DNA of 64,000 bases, from assembly GCF_001422405.1 (NCBI RefSeq), contig NZ_LMMV01000012.1, positions 226,830 through 290,829 of the forward strand, given 5' to 3'. This DNA is from Pseudorhodoferax sp. Leaf267 (lineage in GTDB: Bacteria > Pseudomonadota > Gammaproteobacteria > Burkholderiales > Burkholderiaceae_C). The position numbers and the translations under genes were made by a program. This document shows, piece by piece, positions 1 through 7,015 of the stretch. Below the pieces are notes generated by a model that ran no database searches, was not told where the DNA came from, and saw only the letters and a list, made by a program, of their open reading frames with translations. Every line of letters starts with the position of its first letter. Positions within the stretch are counted from its first letter, which is position 1.

Positions 1-1
1 G

Positions 2-661
2 GGTGCCCATTTCGGCATCGCGCTGGACGGCGATGCCGACCGCCTGCAGTTGGTGGACGGCAACGGTCGCCTGTTCAACGGCGACGAGATCCTGTACCTG
101 CTGGTCAAGGAGCGCCTGTCGCGCGGCGGCAGCCAGCAGAGCAAGCGGGCCGGCGACGCCGTGCCTGGCGTGGTCGGCACGCTGATGACCAACAAGGCGG
201 TGGAGCTTGCCTTGCGCGCCAAGGGCGTCGACCTGGTGCGCGCCAAAGTCGGCGACCGCTACGTGCTCGAAGAAATGGAAAAGCGCGGCTGGCTGCTGGG
301 CGGGGAGGGTTCGGGCCATTTGCTGACGCTGGACAAGCACACCACGGGCGACGGCCTGGTCAGCGCGCTCCAGGTGCTGCAGGTCTGCGTGCGCAGCCGC
401 CAGAGCCTGTCCGAGGTGCTGGGCGACCTCACGCTGTTCCCGCAGGTGCTCATCAACGTGCGGCTGCAGCCCGGTCAGGACTGGAAGTCCAACACCGCGA
501 TGACGGCCGCCACGGCCGATGCCGAGCGCGAGCTGGGCGAGGACGGCCGCGTGCTGATCCGCGCCAGCGGCACCGAGCCCCTGGTACGCGTGATGGTCGA
601 GGCGCGCGACGCCGACCAGGCACGCCGCTGCGCAGAGCGCATCGCCGCCACGCTGCGCTGA
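2..661 (+). CDS. glmM: Phosphoglucosamine mutase, C-terminal part (5' end outside window)
   Basis: GlmM interconverts glucosamine-6-phosphate and glucosamine-1-phosphate in the cytoplasm, feeding UDP-GlcNAc to peptidoglycan and lipopolysaccharide. The visible 219 residues open in the metal-binding loop (LDGDADR, three Asp ligands and Arg), continue through the sugar-binding GEGSGH loop, and end with the phosphate-contacting [12 protein letters not shown] motif of domain 4. The catalytic phosphoserine loop lies upstream of the window, so only about half of the usual ~445 residues is present. The frame is open to the window edge. Family assignment is firm. GlmM is preferred over PgcA/ManB types because of the GEGSGH and RASGTEP signatures. 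Confidence 0.95.
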   Translation, partial: GAHFGIALDGDADRLQLVDGNGRLFNGDEILYLLVKERLSRGGSQQSKRAGDAVPGVVGTLMTNKAVELALRAKGVDLVRAKVGDRYVLEEMEKRGWLLGGEGSGHLLTLDKHTTGDGLVSALQVLQVCVRSRQSLSEVLGDLTLFPQVLINVRLQPGQDWKSNTAMTAATADAERELGEDGRVLIRASGTEPLVRVMVEARDADQARRCAERIAATLR

Positions 662-792
662 GCCGGGGGGCGCATGGGGCATCGGCAGGCTGTCACGCCG
701 CCGCCATCTGGGCGACACGCAGCGGTCACGGCTGCTGCGCACACTGCTCCCAACGCACGGCCGCACTCCGCGCCGCGCCCCAGGAGCACCCC

Positions 793-1617
793 ATGCAAGC
801 CTTGCCAACGCCTGGGTTCGAACCGCTGCGCGGTCTGGACCTCACCGCCACCGCCGCCTCTCAGAACAGCGCGTCCAAGCTGCCCTCGGGCATCTGCGTC
901 GCCTGGGCGCGCCACCAGGACGAAGTGCGCGAGGCCCAGCGCCTGCGCCACACGGTGTTCGCCGCCGAGATGGGCGCTCGGCTGCCCGGCCCGCTGCCCG
1001 GCCATGACATCGACCTGTTCGACGACTACTGCGAGCACCTGCTAGTGCGCGATGCGGCCACGCGCGCCGTCATCGGAACCTACCGCGTGCTCACGCCGGT
1101 GCAGGCCCGGCGCGTGGGCGGCTTCTACACCGAAGGCGAGTTCGACCTCACGCGGCTGCGCCATCTGCGCGGCCGCATGGTGGAGCTGGGCCGCAGCTGC
1201 GTGCACGCGGAGCGCCGCCACGGCGGCGTGATCATGGCGCTGTGGGGCGGACTCACGGAATTCATGTTGCGCAACCAACTCGACCTCATGATCGGCTGCG
1301 CCAGCATCGCGCTGCTGCACAACGGCGCGCCCAGCGGCGCCCCGGCCGCCAGCCTGTGGCGCCAGCTGCGCGCCACGCACCTGGCCCCCATCACCGAGCA
1401 TGTGCGGCCGCGCCTGCCGCTGCCCGTGGAGCGGCTCGACGACAGCCTGGCCATCGAGCCACCGGCCCTGATCAAGGGCTATCTGCGACTGGGCGCCAAG
1501 GTGCTGGGGCCGCCGGCCTGGGATCCGGACTTCAACACCGCCGACCTGCCTATGCTGATGCGCCTGGCCGACATGCCGGCGCGCTACCGCCGCCACTTCG
1601 CGGCGGGGCGGCCCTGA
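793..1617 (+). CDS. GNAT-fold N-acyltransferase, OlsB-like
   Basis: This 274-residue protein belongs to the Acetyltransf_5/OlsB-like group, whose characterised members transfer a 3-hydroxyacyl chain from acyl-ACP to the alpha-amino group of ornithine, making lyso-ornithine lipid. Visible signatures include the N-terminal EVREAQRLRHTVFAAEMG block, which typifies the family, a central GTYRVL strand, and the VELGRSCVHAERR segment. An AGGAG sequence six bases before ATG supports the start. It lies one base upstream of the metallophosphoesterase gene, so the two are probably one transcript. No olsA-type acyltransferase is adjacent, so ornithine-lipid synthesis is inferred from family, not shown. 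A generic acyltransferase role is the alternative. Confidence 0.75.
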   Translation: MQALPTPGFEPLRGLDLTATAASQNSASKLPSGICVAWARHQDEVREAQRLRHTVFAAEMGARLPGPLPGHDIDLFDDYCEHLLVRDAATRAVIGTYRVLTPVQARRVGGFYTEGEFDLTRLRHLRGRMVELGRSCVHAERRHGGVIMALWGGLTEFMLRNQLDLMIGCASIALLHNGAPSGAPAASLWRQLRATHLAPITEHVRPRLPLPVERLDDSLAIEPPALIKGYLRLGAKVLGPPAWDPDFNTADLPMLMRLADMPARYRRHFAAGRP

Positions 1618-1618
1618 C

Positions 1619-2482
1619 ATGCGTGCGGCGTTCGACGCGCTGGGCTTTTGGACCGACGTCGCGGCGCCAGACGCGGTGGGCGGCGACGACGCATCGGAAG
1701 GCGCGAACGCGCGCTACCGTGCCGTCTTCATCTCCGACCTGCACCTGGGCACGCCCGGCTGCCAGGCCGGCCCGCTGCTGGACTTCCTGAAGGCCTACCC
1801 GAGCCAGACCCTGTACCTGGTCGGCGACATCGTCGATGGCTGGCAGCTGCGCCGGCGCTGGTTCTGGCCGCAGGCCCACAACGACGTGGTGCAAAAGCTG
1901 CTGCGCCGTGCGCGCAAGGGCTGCAAGGTCGTGTTTGTGCCCGGCAACCACGATGAGTTTGCGCGCGGCTTTGCCGGCCACCATTTCGGCGGCATCGAGG
2001 TCTGCCACGAAGCCGTGCACACCACAGCGGACGGCCGCCAGCTATGGGTCGTGCACGGCGACCACTTCGACGCCGTGATCCAGTGCGCCAAATGGCTGGC
2101 CTACCTGGGCGACAACGCCTACGAACTGACGCTGCGGCTGAACCGCCACCTGAACAGCCTGCGCGCGCGCCTGGGCCTGCCGTACTGGTCGCTGTCGGCC
2201 TATCTCAAGCTCAAGGTCAAGAAGGCCCTGAACTACGTGACGGCCTTCGAGCAGGCCGTGGCGGCCGAGGCGCGCAAGCGCGGCTACCAGGGCGTGGTCT
2301 GCGGCCACATCCACCGCGCCGAGATGCGCGAGATCGACGGCACGCTGTATTGCAACGACGGCGACTGGGTGGAAAGCCTCACGGCGCTCGTCGAGCACCA
2401 CGACGGCCGGCTGGAACTCGTGCAGTGGCACGGCGCACACCAGCATGCGCCACGCCGCGCTGCGGCGCCGGTCGTCGCCTGA
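1619..2482 (+). CDS. Calcineurin-like metallophosphoesterase (UDP-2,3-diacylglucosamine diphosphatase / PlcP-like)
   Basis: A 287-residue dinuclear metallophosphoesterase of the COG2908 group. The metal ligands are in canonical order: D40-x-H42 (ISDLHLG), D70 (VGDIVD), N110-H111 (PGNHDEF), H146-GDH149 and the final G229-H-I-H232 pair. COG2908 covers both LpxH-type UDP-diacylglucosamine pyrophosphatases of lipid A synthesis and PlcP-type phospholipases that strip head groups from phospholipids under phosphate limitation. The GDIVDGW and WFWPQAHNDVV wording and the pairing with an OlsB-like gene lean toward the PlcP-type branch, but sequence alone does not settle the substrate. The ATG follows the upstream TGA by one base, implying translational coupling. 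Confidence 0.8.
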   Translation: MRAAFDALGFWTDVAAPDAVGGDDASEGANARYRAVFISDLHLGTPGCQAGPLLDFLKAYPSQTLYLVGDIVDGWQLRRRWFWPQAHNDVVQKLLRRARKGCKVVFVPGNHDEFARGFAGHHFGGIEVCHEAVHTTADGRQLWVVHGDHFDAVIQCAKWLAYLGDNAYELTLRLNRHLNSLRARLGLPYWSLSAYLKLKVKKALNYVTAFEQAVAAEARKRGYQGVVCGHIHRAEMREIDGTLYCNDGDWVESLTALVEHHDGRLELVQWHGAHQHAPRRAAAPVVA

Positions 2483-2525
2483 CCGGGCGGGCACAATCGC
2501 GCGGCCCGTCCGTCCTGTTGCCTGC

Positions 2526-3062
2526 ATGCCATTCGATTCCCCCGCGCCGCGCGCGCCCCTGGCCATCCGCACCATGGGGGCTGGCGACCTGCCCGGCGTG
2601 CTGGCGATCCAGGCCGAGGCCTATGCCGGTGCCGCGTTCGCACCCGAACAGCCCGCCGTCTATACCGACCGCATGCGCGTCGCGCCTGACCTGTGCATCG
2701 TCGCGCTGAACCCCGCCGGCACGCTGTTGGGCTACCTGGTGTCCCATCCGTGGCACACAGGCGCGCCGCCCAGCCTGGACATCCGATTGCCGCCCTTGCC
2801 ACCTGCCTGCGGCTGTTGGTACCTGCACGACTGCGCCGTGGCGCGCACCGCACATGGCGCCGGCGTCGCGGCGGCCCTCTACGACGCAGGCCGCACGCGT
2901 GCGCTGGCGCAAGGCCTGCGCACGGCCGCGCTGGTGGCCGTGGGCGGCGCGGCGGGCTACTGGGCCCGCCGGGGCTATGCGGTATGCCACCGGCCCGAGC
3001 TGGCCGACAAGCTCGCCGGATATGGCCAGGGCGCGCGCTACATGGCGCGCGAGCTCACTTGA
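2526..3062 (+). CDS. GNAT family N-acetyltransferase
   Basis: A 178-residue single-domain GNAT protein. It starts with a typical IRTMGAGDLPGVLAIQAEAY helix-strand segment. The central LHDCAVARTAHGAGVAAALYDAG segment contains the acetyl-CoA pyrophosphate-binding loop (R/Q-x-x-G-x-G/A variant). A C-terminal YWARRGYAV strand, typical of the fold, follows. I chose the ATG at 2526 because the conserved fold begins just after it; an upstream in-frame extension would read into the previous gene. The last eight bases overlap the convergent flavoprotein gene. Substrate cannot be predicted. Confidence 0.8.
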   Translation: MPFDSPAPRAPLAIRTMGAGDLPGVLAIQAEAYAGAAFAPEQPAVYTDRMRVAPDLCIVALNPAGTLLGYLVSHPWHTGAPPSLDIRLPPLPPACGCWYLHDCAVARTAHGAGVAAALYDAGRTRALAQGLRTAALVAVGGAAGYWARRGYAVCHRPELADKLAGYGQGARYMARELT

Positions 3063-4419
3063 CCTGCTGGATGGTCTCGCCCTGGAGCAGGCCGAAGTCG
3101 CGGATGTTGTGGCCATGCCGGCGCCAGCCGCGCCAGGTGCGCATGGGGTGGCGCAGCGAGATCATGTAGTAGATGCCCTTGAACATGTTCAGCGCGCGCC
3201 GGTAGGGCGTCTTGCCGTAGATGTCGCCGGCCAGCACCGACATCAGCGCCTCCTTGCAGCGCATCGGGTTGGCCGGGTACATGAACATCTCGCGGATGGT
3301 CGGGTTGGTCACGCGGTAGATGAACCACGAATACTCGCGCGGGCCCTTGCGCATCATGGCCTCGAACGCGCGCCGCGCGGCCGGCAGCTCGGCCGGCTTG
3401 TCCAGTGCCTTGGCCACCAGTTCGGCGCCGTCGAAGGCGCTGTGCATGGCCAGGTACACGCCAGAGGAGAACATCGGGTCGATGAAGGCGAACGCATCGC
3501 CCAGCAGGATGTAGCGCTCGCCCGTGGCGTGCGTGCTGTTGTAGGCGAAGTTGCCGGTGGCGTGCACCGCGTCGTCCACCAGTTCAGCGTCCTTCAACCG
3601 GTCGGCCAGCTCCGGCGCCAGCGCGATGGTCTCCAGCAGGAACTGCTTGAGCGGCTTGTCGCCGCGCGACTTCAGGTAATAGGCCCAGGAGACGGCGCCC
3701 ACGCTGGTCGTGCCGTCGGCCAGAGGGATGAACCAGAACCAGCCGTGCGGGAACCAGCAGATGCTGATGTTGCCCTCGCGCTTGCCCTTGAGCCGGCGCA
3801 CGTTGCGAAAGTGGCCGAACAGCGCCGTGCTGTTGTGGTCGGGGTTCTTCTGCTTGCTGCGCATCTTGTGCGCCAGCAGCGTGTCGCGCCCGCTCGCGTC
3901 CACCACGAAGCGCGCGCGCCAGGTGCGCTGGCTGCCGTCGTCCAGTTGCGCCTGCACGGTGGCGCCCTCAGCGTCGAACGCCACATCGCGCACCTTGCAG
4001 CCCTCCACGGTGCGCGCGCCGCGCGTGGCCGCGTTGCGGAACAGCAGCTCGTCCAGTTGCGAGCGGCGCACCTGCCAGGCCATGGGCATGCTCTTGTCCC
4101 AGGCCTCGGCGAAGTCCACGTAGCTGCAATGCTTGTGCTCGGGCGAGACGAATTCGATGCCGAACTTGGGCATGCCGATGCGCTCGACCTGGTCGCGCAC
4201 GCCCAATTGCTCGAACAGCGCCACGTTGGCCGGCAGCAGCGATTCGCCGATGTGGAACCGCGGGTGGTGCTCCTTCTCCACCAGCACCACGCTGCGGCCC
4301 TGCTGCGCCAGCAACGCGGCGATCGTGGAGCCGGCCGGCCCGCCACCGACCACGAGCACGTCGCAGGTCTCGTGCGGCACAGGCTGGTTCGCGGCAGGGG
4401 ATGGGGTGGCGGTGGACAT
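3055..4419 (-). CDS. FAD-dependent oxidoreductase, flavin halogenase-like
   Basis: A 454-residue class A flavoprotein of the tryptophan-halogenase/geranylgeranyl-reductase superfamily. The Rossmann FAD motif VGGGPAG is at residues 24-30, followed by PRFHIGESLLP (53-63), typical of phenol- and pyrrole-type halogenases. It also carries the halogenase-associated W-x-W-x-I-P motif (WFWFIP, 227-232), an F-x-DP-x-FSSG motif (312-320), and a Lys (K85, in MPKFG) at about the position of the catalytic lysine. No flavin reductase or biosynthetic cluster flanks it. Related enzymes in aryl-polyene-type loci carry the same motifs and are usually just called FAD-dependent oxidoreductases. Halogenation is therefore a hypothesis. 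It converges on the GNAT gene with an eight-base overlap. Confidence 0.75.
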   Translation of the reverse strand: MSTATPSPAANQPVPHETCDVLVVGGGPAGSTIAALLAQQGRSVVLVEKEHHPRFHIGESLLPANVALFEQLGVRDQVERIGMPKFGIEFVSPEHKHCSYVDFAEAWDKSMPMAWQVRRSQLDELLFRNAATRGARTVEGCKVRDVAFDAEGATVQAQLDDGSQRTWRARFVVDASGRDTLLAHKMRSKQKNPDHNSTALFGHFRNVRRLKGKREGNISICWFPHGWFWFIPLADGTTSVGAVSWAYYLKSRGDKPLKQFLLETIALAPELADRLKDAELVDDAVHATGNFAYNSTHATGERYILLGDAFAFIDPMFSSGVYLAMHSAFDGAELVAKALDKPAELPAARRAFEAMMRKGPREYSWFIYRVTNPTIREMFMYPANPMRCKEALMSVLAGDIYGKTPYRRALNMFKGIYYMISLRHPMRTWRGWRRHGHNIRDFGLLQGETIQQVK

Positions 4420-4492
4420 GGCGTGCAGGGGCGAATGCGAAGCGCCGGATCATAAGATAGCGCCCCTTCCATCGCACGCCTGCGCACCCTCC

Positions 4493-5369
4493 ATGCCTCT
4501 TGCCCTCCTGCTGCTGCAGCTGTGCGTGATCCTGCTCGTGGCCCGGCTGTGCGGCCTGGTGTTGCGCGCGTTGGGTTAGCCCATGGTCATCGGCGAGATG
4601 ACGCGCACGCGGGTCGGCCAGCTTGCCCTGGGCTCGGCCGCCGTGGTCGATGCCCTCGCCTGGATCGTGCTGGCACTGGGTGCTGGCCCTGGCCAGCGCG
4701 GGCGGCGGCATCGCCGACTTCCTGCGCATCAGCGGCGGCCTGGCCGTGTTCGCGGCCATCGTGTTCGGCGTGCGCAAGCCGGCCTACGCCTGGCTGCTGC
4801 GCCGGCAGGCGCATGAAGGCGAACTGTCGGACATGGCGTTCGCCGCCATGCTCATTGGCCTGTTCGCCTGCGCCATGGTGGCCGAGTGGCTGCACCTGCA
4901 CGCCACCGTCGGCGCCTTCATGGTCGGCATCTGCCTGCCGCGCGACGACCGGCTGCTGCACGCGCTGGAGGCGCGCATCAAGCCGCTGGCCGTGGTCGTG
5001 CTGCTGCCCGTGTTCTTCGCGCTGGCCGGCCTGGGCACCAGCGCCGACGCATTCGCCGGCGCCGGCCTGGGCGCGCTGGCGCTGATCCTCGCGGTCGCCA
5101 TGCTGGGCAAGATCGTGGGCGGCGCGGCCGGCGCGCGCATGGCCGGCCACGACTGGCGCGACAGCCTGGCCACCGGCTCGCTCATGAAAGCGCGTGGCCT
5201 CATGGAGCTCATCGTGATCAAGATCGGCCAGGACGCGGGCCTGATCGGCCCCGCGCTGTTCACCATGCTGCTGGTCATGGCACTGGTGACCACGGCCGCC
5301 ACCGGGCCGCTCTTGAGCCTGCTGGCGGCGCGCCGGGCGGCTGCGCCCCAGGTCGGGTCTCGGTCCTGA
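4493..5369 (+). pseudogene. Decayed KefB/CPA2-type cation:proton antiporter
   Basis: Three lesions interrupt what was a monovalent cation:proton antiporter-2 gene. The first frame starts at 4493 (MPLALLLLQLCVILLVARL) and hits TAG at 4577, directly before P-M-V-I-G-E-M; family members usually read LG-Q-PMVIGEM there, so a CAG to TAG nonsense change is likely. Right after VIGEM the sequence jumps to TRTRVGQLALGSAAVVDALAW, which normally lies a hundred or more residues later, implying an internal deletion. A frameshift near 4680 then moves the reading into the frame that continues with well-conserved membrane segments (LHLHATVGAFMVGICLP, MKARGLMELIVIKIGQDAG) to the stop at 5369. The C-terminal RCK/TrkA-N domain is absent. 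A functional transporter is very unlikely. Confidence 0.85.
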
Positions 5370-5396
5370 ATGGGTCTGCGACTGCCTGATATCCGG

Positions 5397-5429
5397 CTTG
5401 GATATACACTTTGCTCCTGTATATCCAAG
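5397..5429 (+). promoter_or_regulatory. Operator palindrome of the vapBC operon
   Basis: A perfect 12-bp inverted repeat, CTTGGATATACA (5397-5408) and TGTATATCCAAG (5418-5429), is separated by nine bases. It ends eight bases before the vapB start codon. Half-site centres are 21 bp apart, two helical turns, as expected for a dimer of antitoxin dimers on one DNA face. VapB-type antitoxins, alone or with VapC, typically bind such sites and repress their own operon. That this is the operator is inferred from position and symmetry. Confidence 0.75.
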
Positions 5430-5437
5430 GACCCGTC

Positions 5438-5671
5438 ATGCAGGTTGCAAAGTGGGGGAACAGCCTGGCCGTGCGCTTGCCGGCCGCGGTTGTGCAGGCG
5501 CTGTCGCTGAACGAGGGCGACGACATCGAGATCGTGGTGGACGACCGCCGGACGTTCGCCGTGCGCAAGCGCCCTGGCGCAGACACTTTGCTGGCAGAGC
5601 TGCGTGCATTCCGGGGGCGCTTGCCGGCCGACTTCAAGTTCTCGCGCGATGAGGCCAATGCCCGGGACTGA
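5438..5671 (+). CDS. vapB: AbrB/MazE-fold antitoxin (VapB type)
   Basis: A 77-residue antitoxin with an N-terminal SpoVT/AbrB swapped-hairpin DNA-binding domain (VAKWGNSLAVRLPAAVVQAL, then a GDDIEI turn). It has a charged C-terminal tail expected to cover the PIN toxin active site. The ATG at 5438 is chosen because AbrB domains begin with this strand and because the operator palindrome occupies 5397-5429; a longer in-frame start at 5411 would sit inside that operator. The gene overlaps the toxin gene by 14 bases, the usual antitoxin-first arrangement. Autoregulation through the upstream inverted repeat is expected. Confidence 0.88.
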   Translation: MQVAKWGNSLAVRLPAAVVQALSLNEGDDIEIVVDDRRTFAVRKRPGADTLLAELRAFRGRLPADFKFSRDEANARD

Positions 5672-6074
5672 AAGCATGCAGGGCAGGGCATTCCTCGACA
5701 GCAATGTGGTGCTGTACCTGCTGTCGGGCGACGCGGCCAAGGCTGATCGGGCAGAAGCCTTGCTCCTTGCGCGTCCAATGATCAGCGTGCAGGTGCTCAA
5801 TGAAGTCACGCAGACCTGCTTGCGCAAGCGCGCCATGCCGTGGACCGAGATCAGCCGCTTTCTCGAACTGGTCCGCCACTTTTGCGAAGTTGTGCCGCTG
5901 ACGGTGGAGGTGCACGACCAGGCCCGGCACCTGGCCGAGCGGTACCGGCTCTCGTTCTATGACGCCTGCATCGTCGCGGCAGCAACCCTGGCCAACTGCG
6001 AAGTGCTCTACAGCGAAGACATGCACCACGGCCTGGTGATCCACGGCGGCCCGGTGCTGCGCAACCCGTTCTAA
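5658..6074 (+). CDS. vapC: PIN-domain ribonuclease toxin (VapC type)
   Basis: A 138-residue PIN-domain toxin. The four acidic residues that bind Mg2+ for RNA cleavage are visible: D14 (FLDSNVVLY), E49 (VLNEV), D102 (YDACIVAAA) and D121 (SEDM). Known VapC toxins cleave initiator tRNA or rRNA loops and stop translation; the target here is unknown. Possible starts are 5649, 5658 and 5676. I use 5658, which overlaps the antitoxin end, but 5676 is equally compatible with the domain. The stop lies 12 bp from the convergent psd gene. The module follows a decayed antiporter gene, suggesting a locus that tolerates change. Confidence 0.88.
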   Translation: MPGTESMQGRAFLDSNVVLYLLSGDAAKADRAEALLLARPMISVQVLNEVTQTCLRKRAMPWTEISRFLELVRHFCEVVPLTVEVHDQARHLAERYRLSFYDACIVAAATLANCEVLYSEDMHHGLVIHGGPVLRNPF

Positions 6075-6086
6075 GTCACACCGGCT

Positions 6087-6962
6087 TCAGCCCACCCGCA
6101 TCAACGCCTGGCCCATGCGGATGCGTGCCCCCTCCGCGATGCCGGGGCACAGCGCGAATCCTTTGGGCGCGAACACGATGATGGTCGAGCCGTGCTCGAA
6201 CCAGCCCATCTCCTGGCCTTTGGCGTAGCGCGCATTGCACGGGATCTGGTGCGGCCCGCGGTAGCGCACGTGCAGCAGCGTGTCCAGGAAGTGCAGCCGG
6301 ATGCTGGCCACCAGGATCGCCGCCACCGGCACCAGCGCCACCGGGTGGCCGCTGGCGAGCCGCGTGCGCAGCACGGCGCGCTCGTTGCGGCAGAACAGCC
6401 GCTCCACGCGCTGGAGCGCGATCGGGTTCACGTTCCAGGTGTCGCCCGAGAGGTAGGTCAGGTGCTCCACCGTGCAGTCGTGCGGCGCATGGAAGCGGTG
6501 GTACATGGCAGACGTGAGCCGCAGCGTCACGTACTGCCCGTCGCGCCAGGGCTCGGCGGCGTCGGCGTCACCGAACAGGTCGCCCAGGCTGTACGGGAAG
6601 CCTTTGGCCTGGAATAGCCGCGTGCCCGACACGGCACCGCAGCTGCCCACGATGGCATCGCAGGGGCTGGCCATCACGTCCGGCGCCATGTCGATCTGCC
6701 GCGCCCCGGACTGCAGTTCGCGCGTGAACATCGCATGCAGGCTCTTGAAGCGCTGCTGCTTTGCGTCCGACAGATCGATCTCGGTGAATGCGCGCCAGGT
6801 CGCGATCGACGCGTCGCGCACCCAGGGGAGCTCGACCTTGCTGAACCAGCCCATGAAGCGCGTGAGGGCGATGCGCGGCACGCGGTTGGTCAGCAGGAAA
6901 TTCAGGTCTTCCTGCTGCAGCAGCCGGTCGCGCCAGCGCGCGAGCGTGGAGGTGTTTTTCAT
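6087..6962 (-). CDS. psd: Phosphatidylserine decarboxylase proenzyme
   Basis: Psd decarboxylates phosphatidylserine to phosphatidylethanolamine at the inner membrane using a pyruvoyl cofactor made by self-cleavage. The 291-residue protein has an HGST processing site (residues 257-260; cleavage expected between G258 and S259), a variant of the LGST motif of E. coli. D102 (SPCDAIVG) and the YHRFHAPHD histidines provide the remaining processing triad. Length matches type I bacterial Psd (~280-320). The ATG at 6962 starts MKNTSTLARW; in-frame sequence further upstream overlaps the divergent aminotransferase gene and looks non-coding. The divergent intergenic space is only 53 bp. Confidence 0.93.
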   Translation of the reverse strand: MKNTSTLARWRDRLLQQEDLNFLLTNRVPRIALTRFMGWFSKVELPWVRDASIATWRAFTEIDLSDAKQQRFKSLHAMFTRELQSGARQIDMAPDVMASPCDAIVGSCGAVSGTRLFQAKGFPYSLGDLFGDADAAEPWRDGQYVTLRLTSAMYHRFHAPHDCTVEHLTYLSGDTWNVNPIALQRVERLFCRNERAVLRTRLASGHPVALVPVAAILVASIRLHFLDTLLHVRYRGPHQIPCNARYAKGQEMGWFEHGSTIIVFAPKGFALCPGIAEGARIRMGQALMRVG

Positions 6963-7015
6963 ACGTTTGACAAATCCCGCGGTTACCAATGGGGGGTACC
7001 CACTTCGTGCACCCC

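Noticed and set aside
690-735. Possible PhoB box upstream of the OlsB-like gene (CTGTCAC at about 690)
   Set aside because: Only one good half-site is present; the second half at the required spacing does not match.
808-824. T-arm-like GGGTTCGAACC sequence suggesting a tRNA
   Set aside because: It lies inside a coding sequence, and no acceptor stem or anticodon arm can be folded around it.
2854-4455. 533-codon open frame on the plus strand opposite the halogenase-like gene
   Set aside because: Composition rich in Val, His, Arg and Gln without any motif; it mirrors the real flavoprotein on the other strand.
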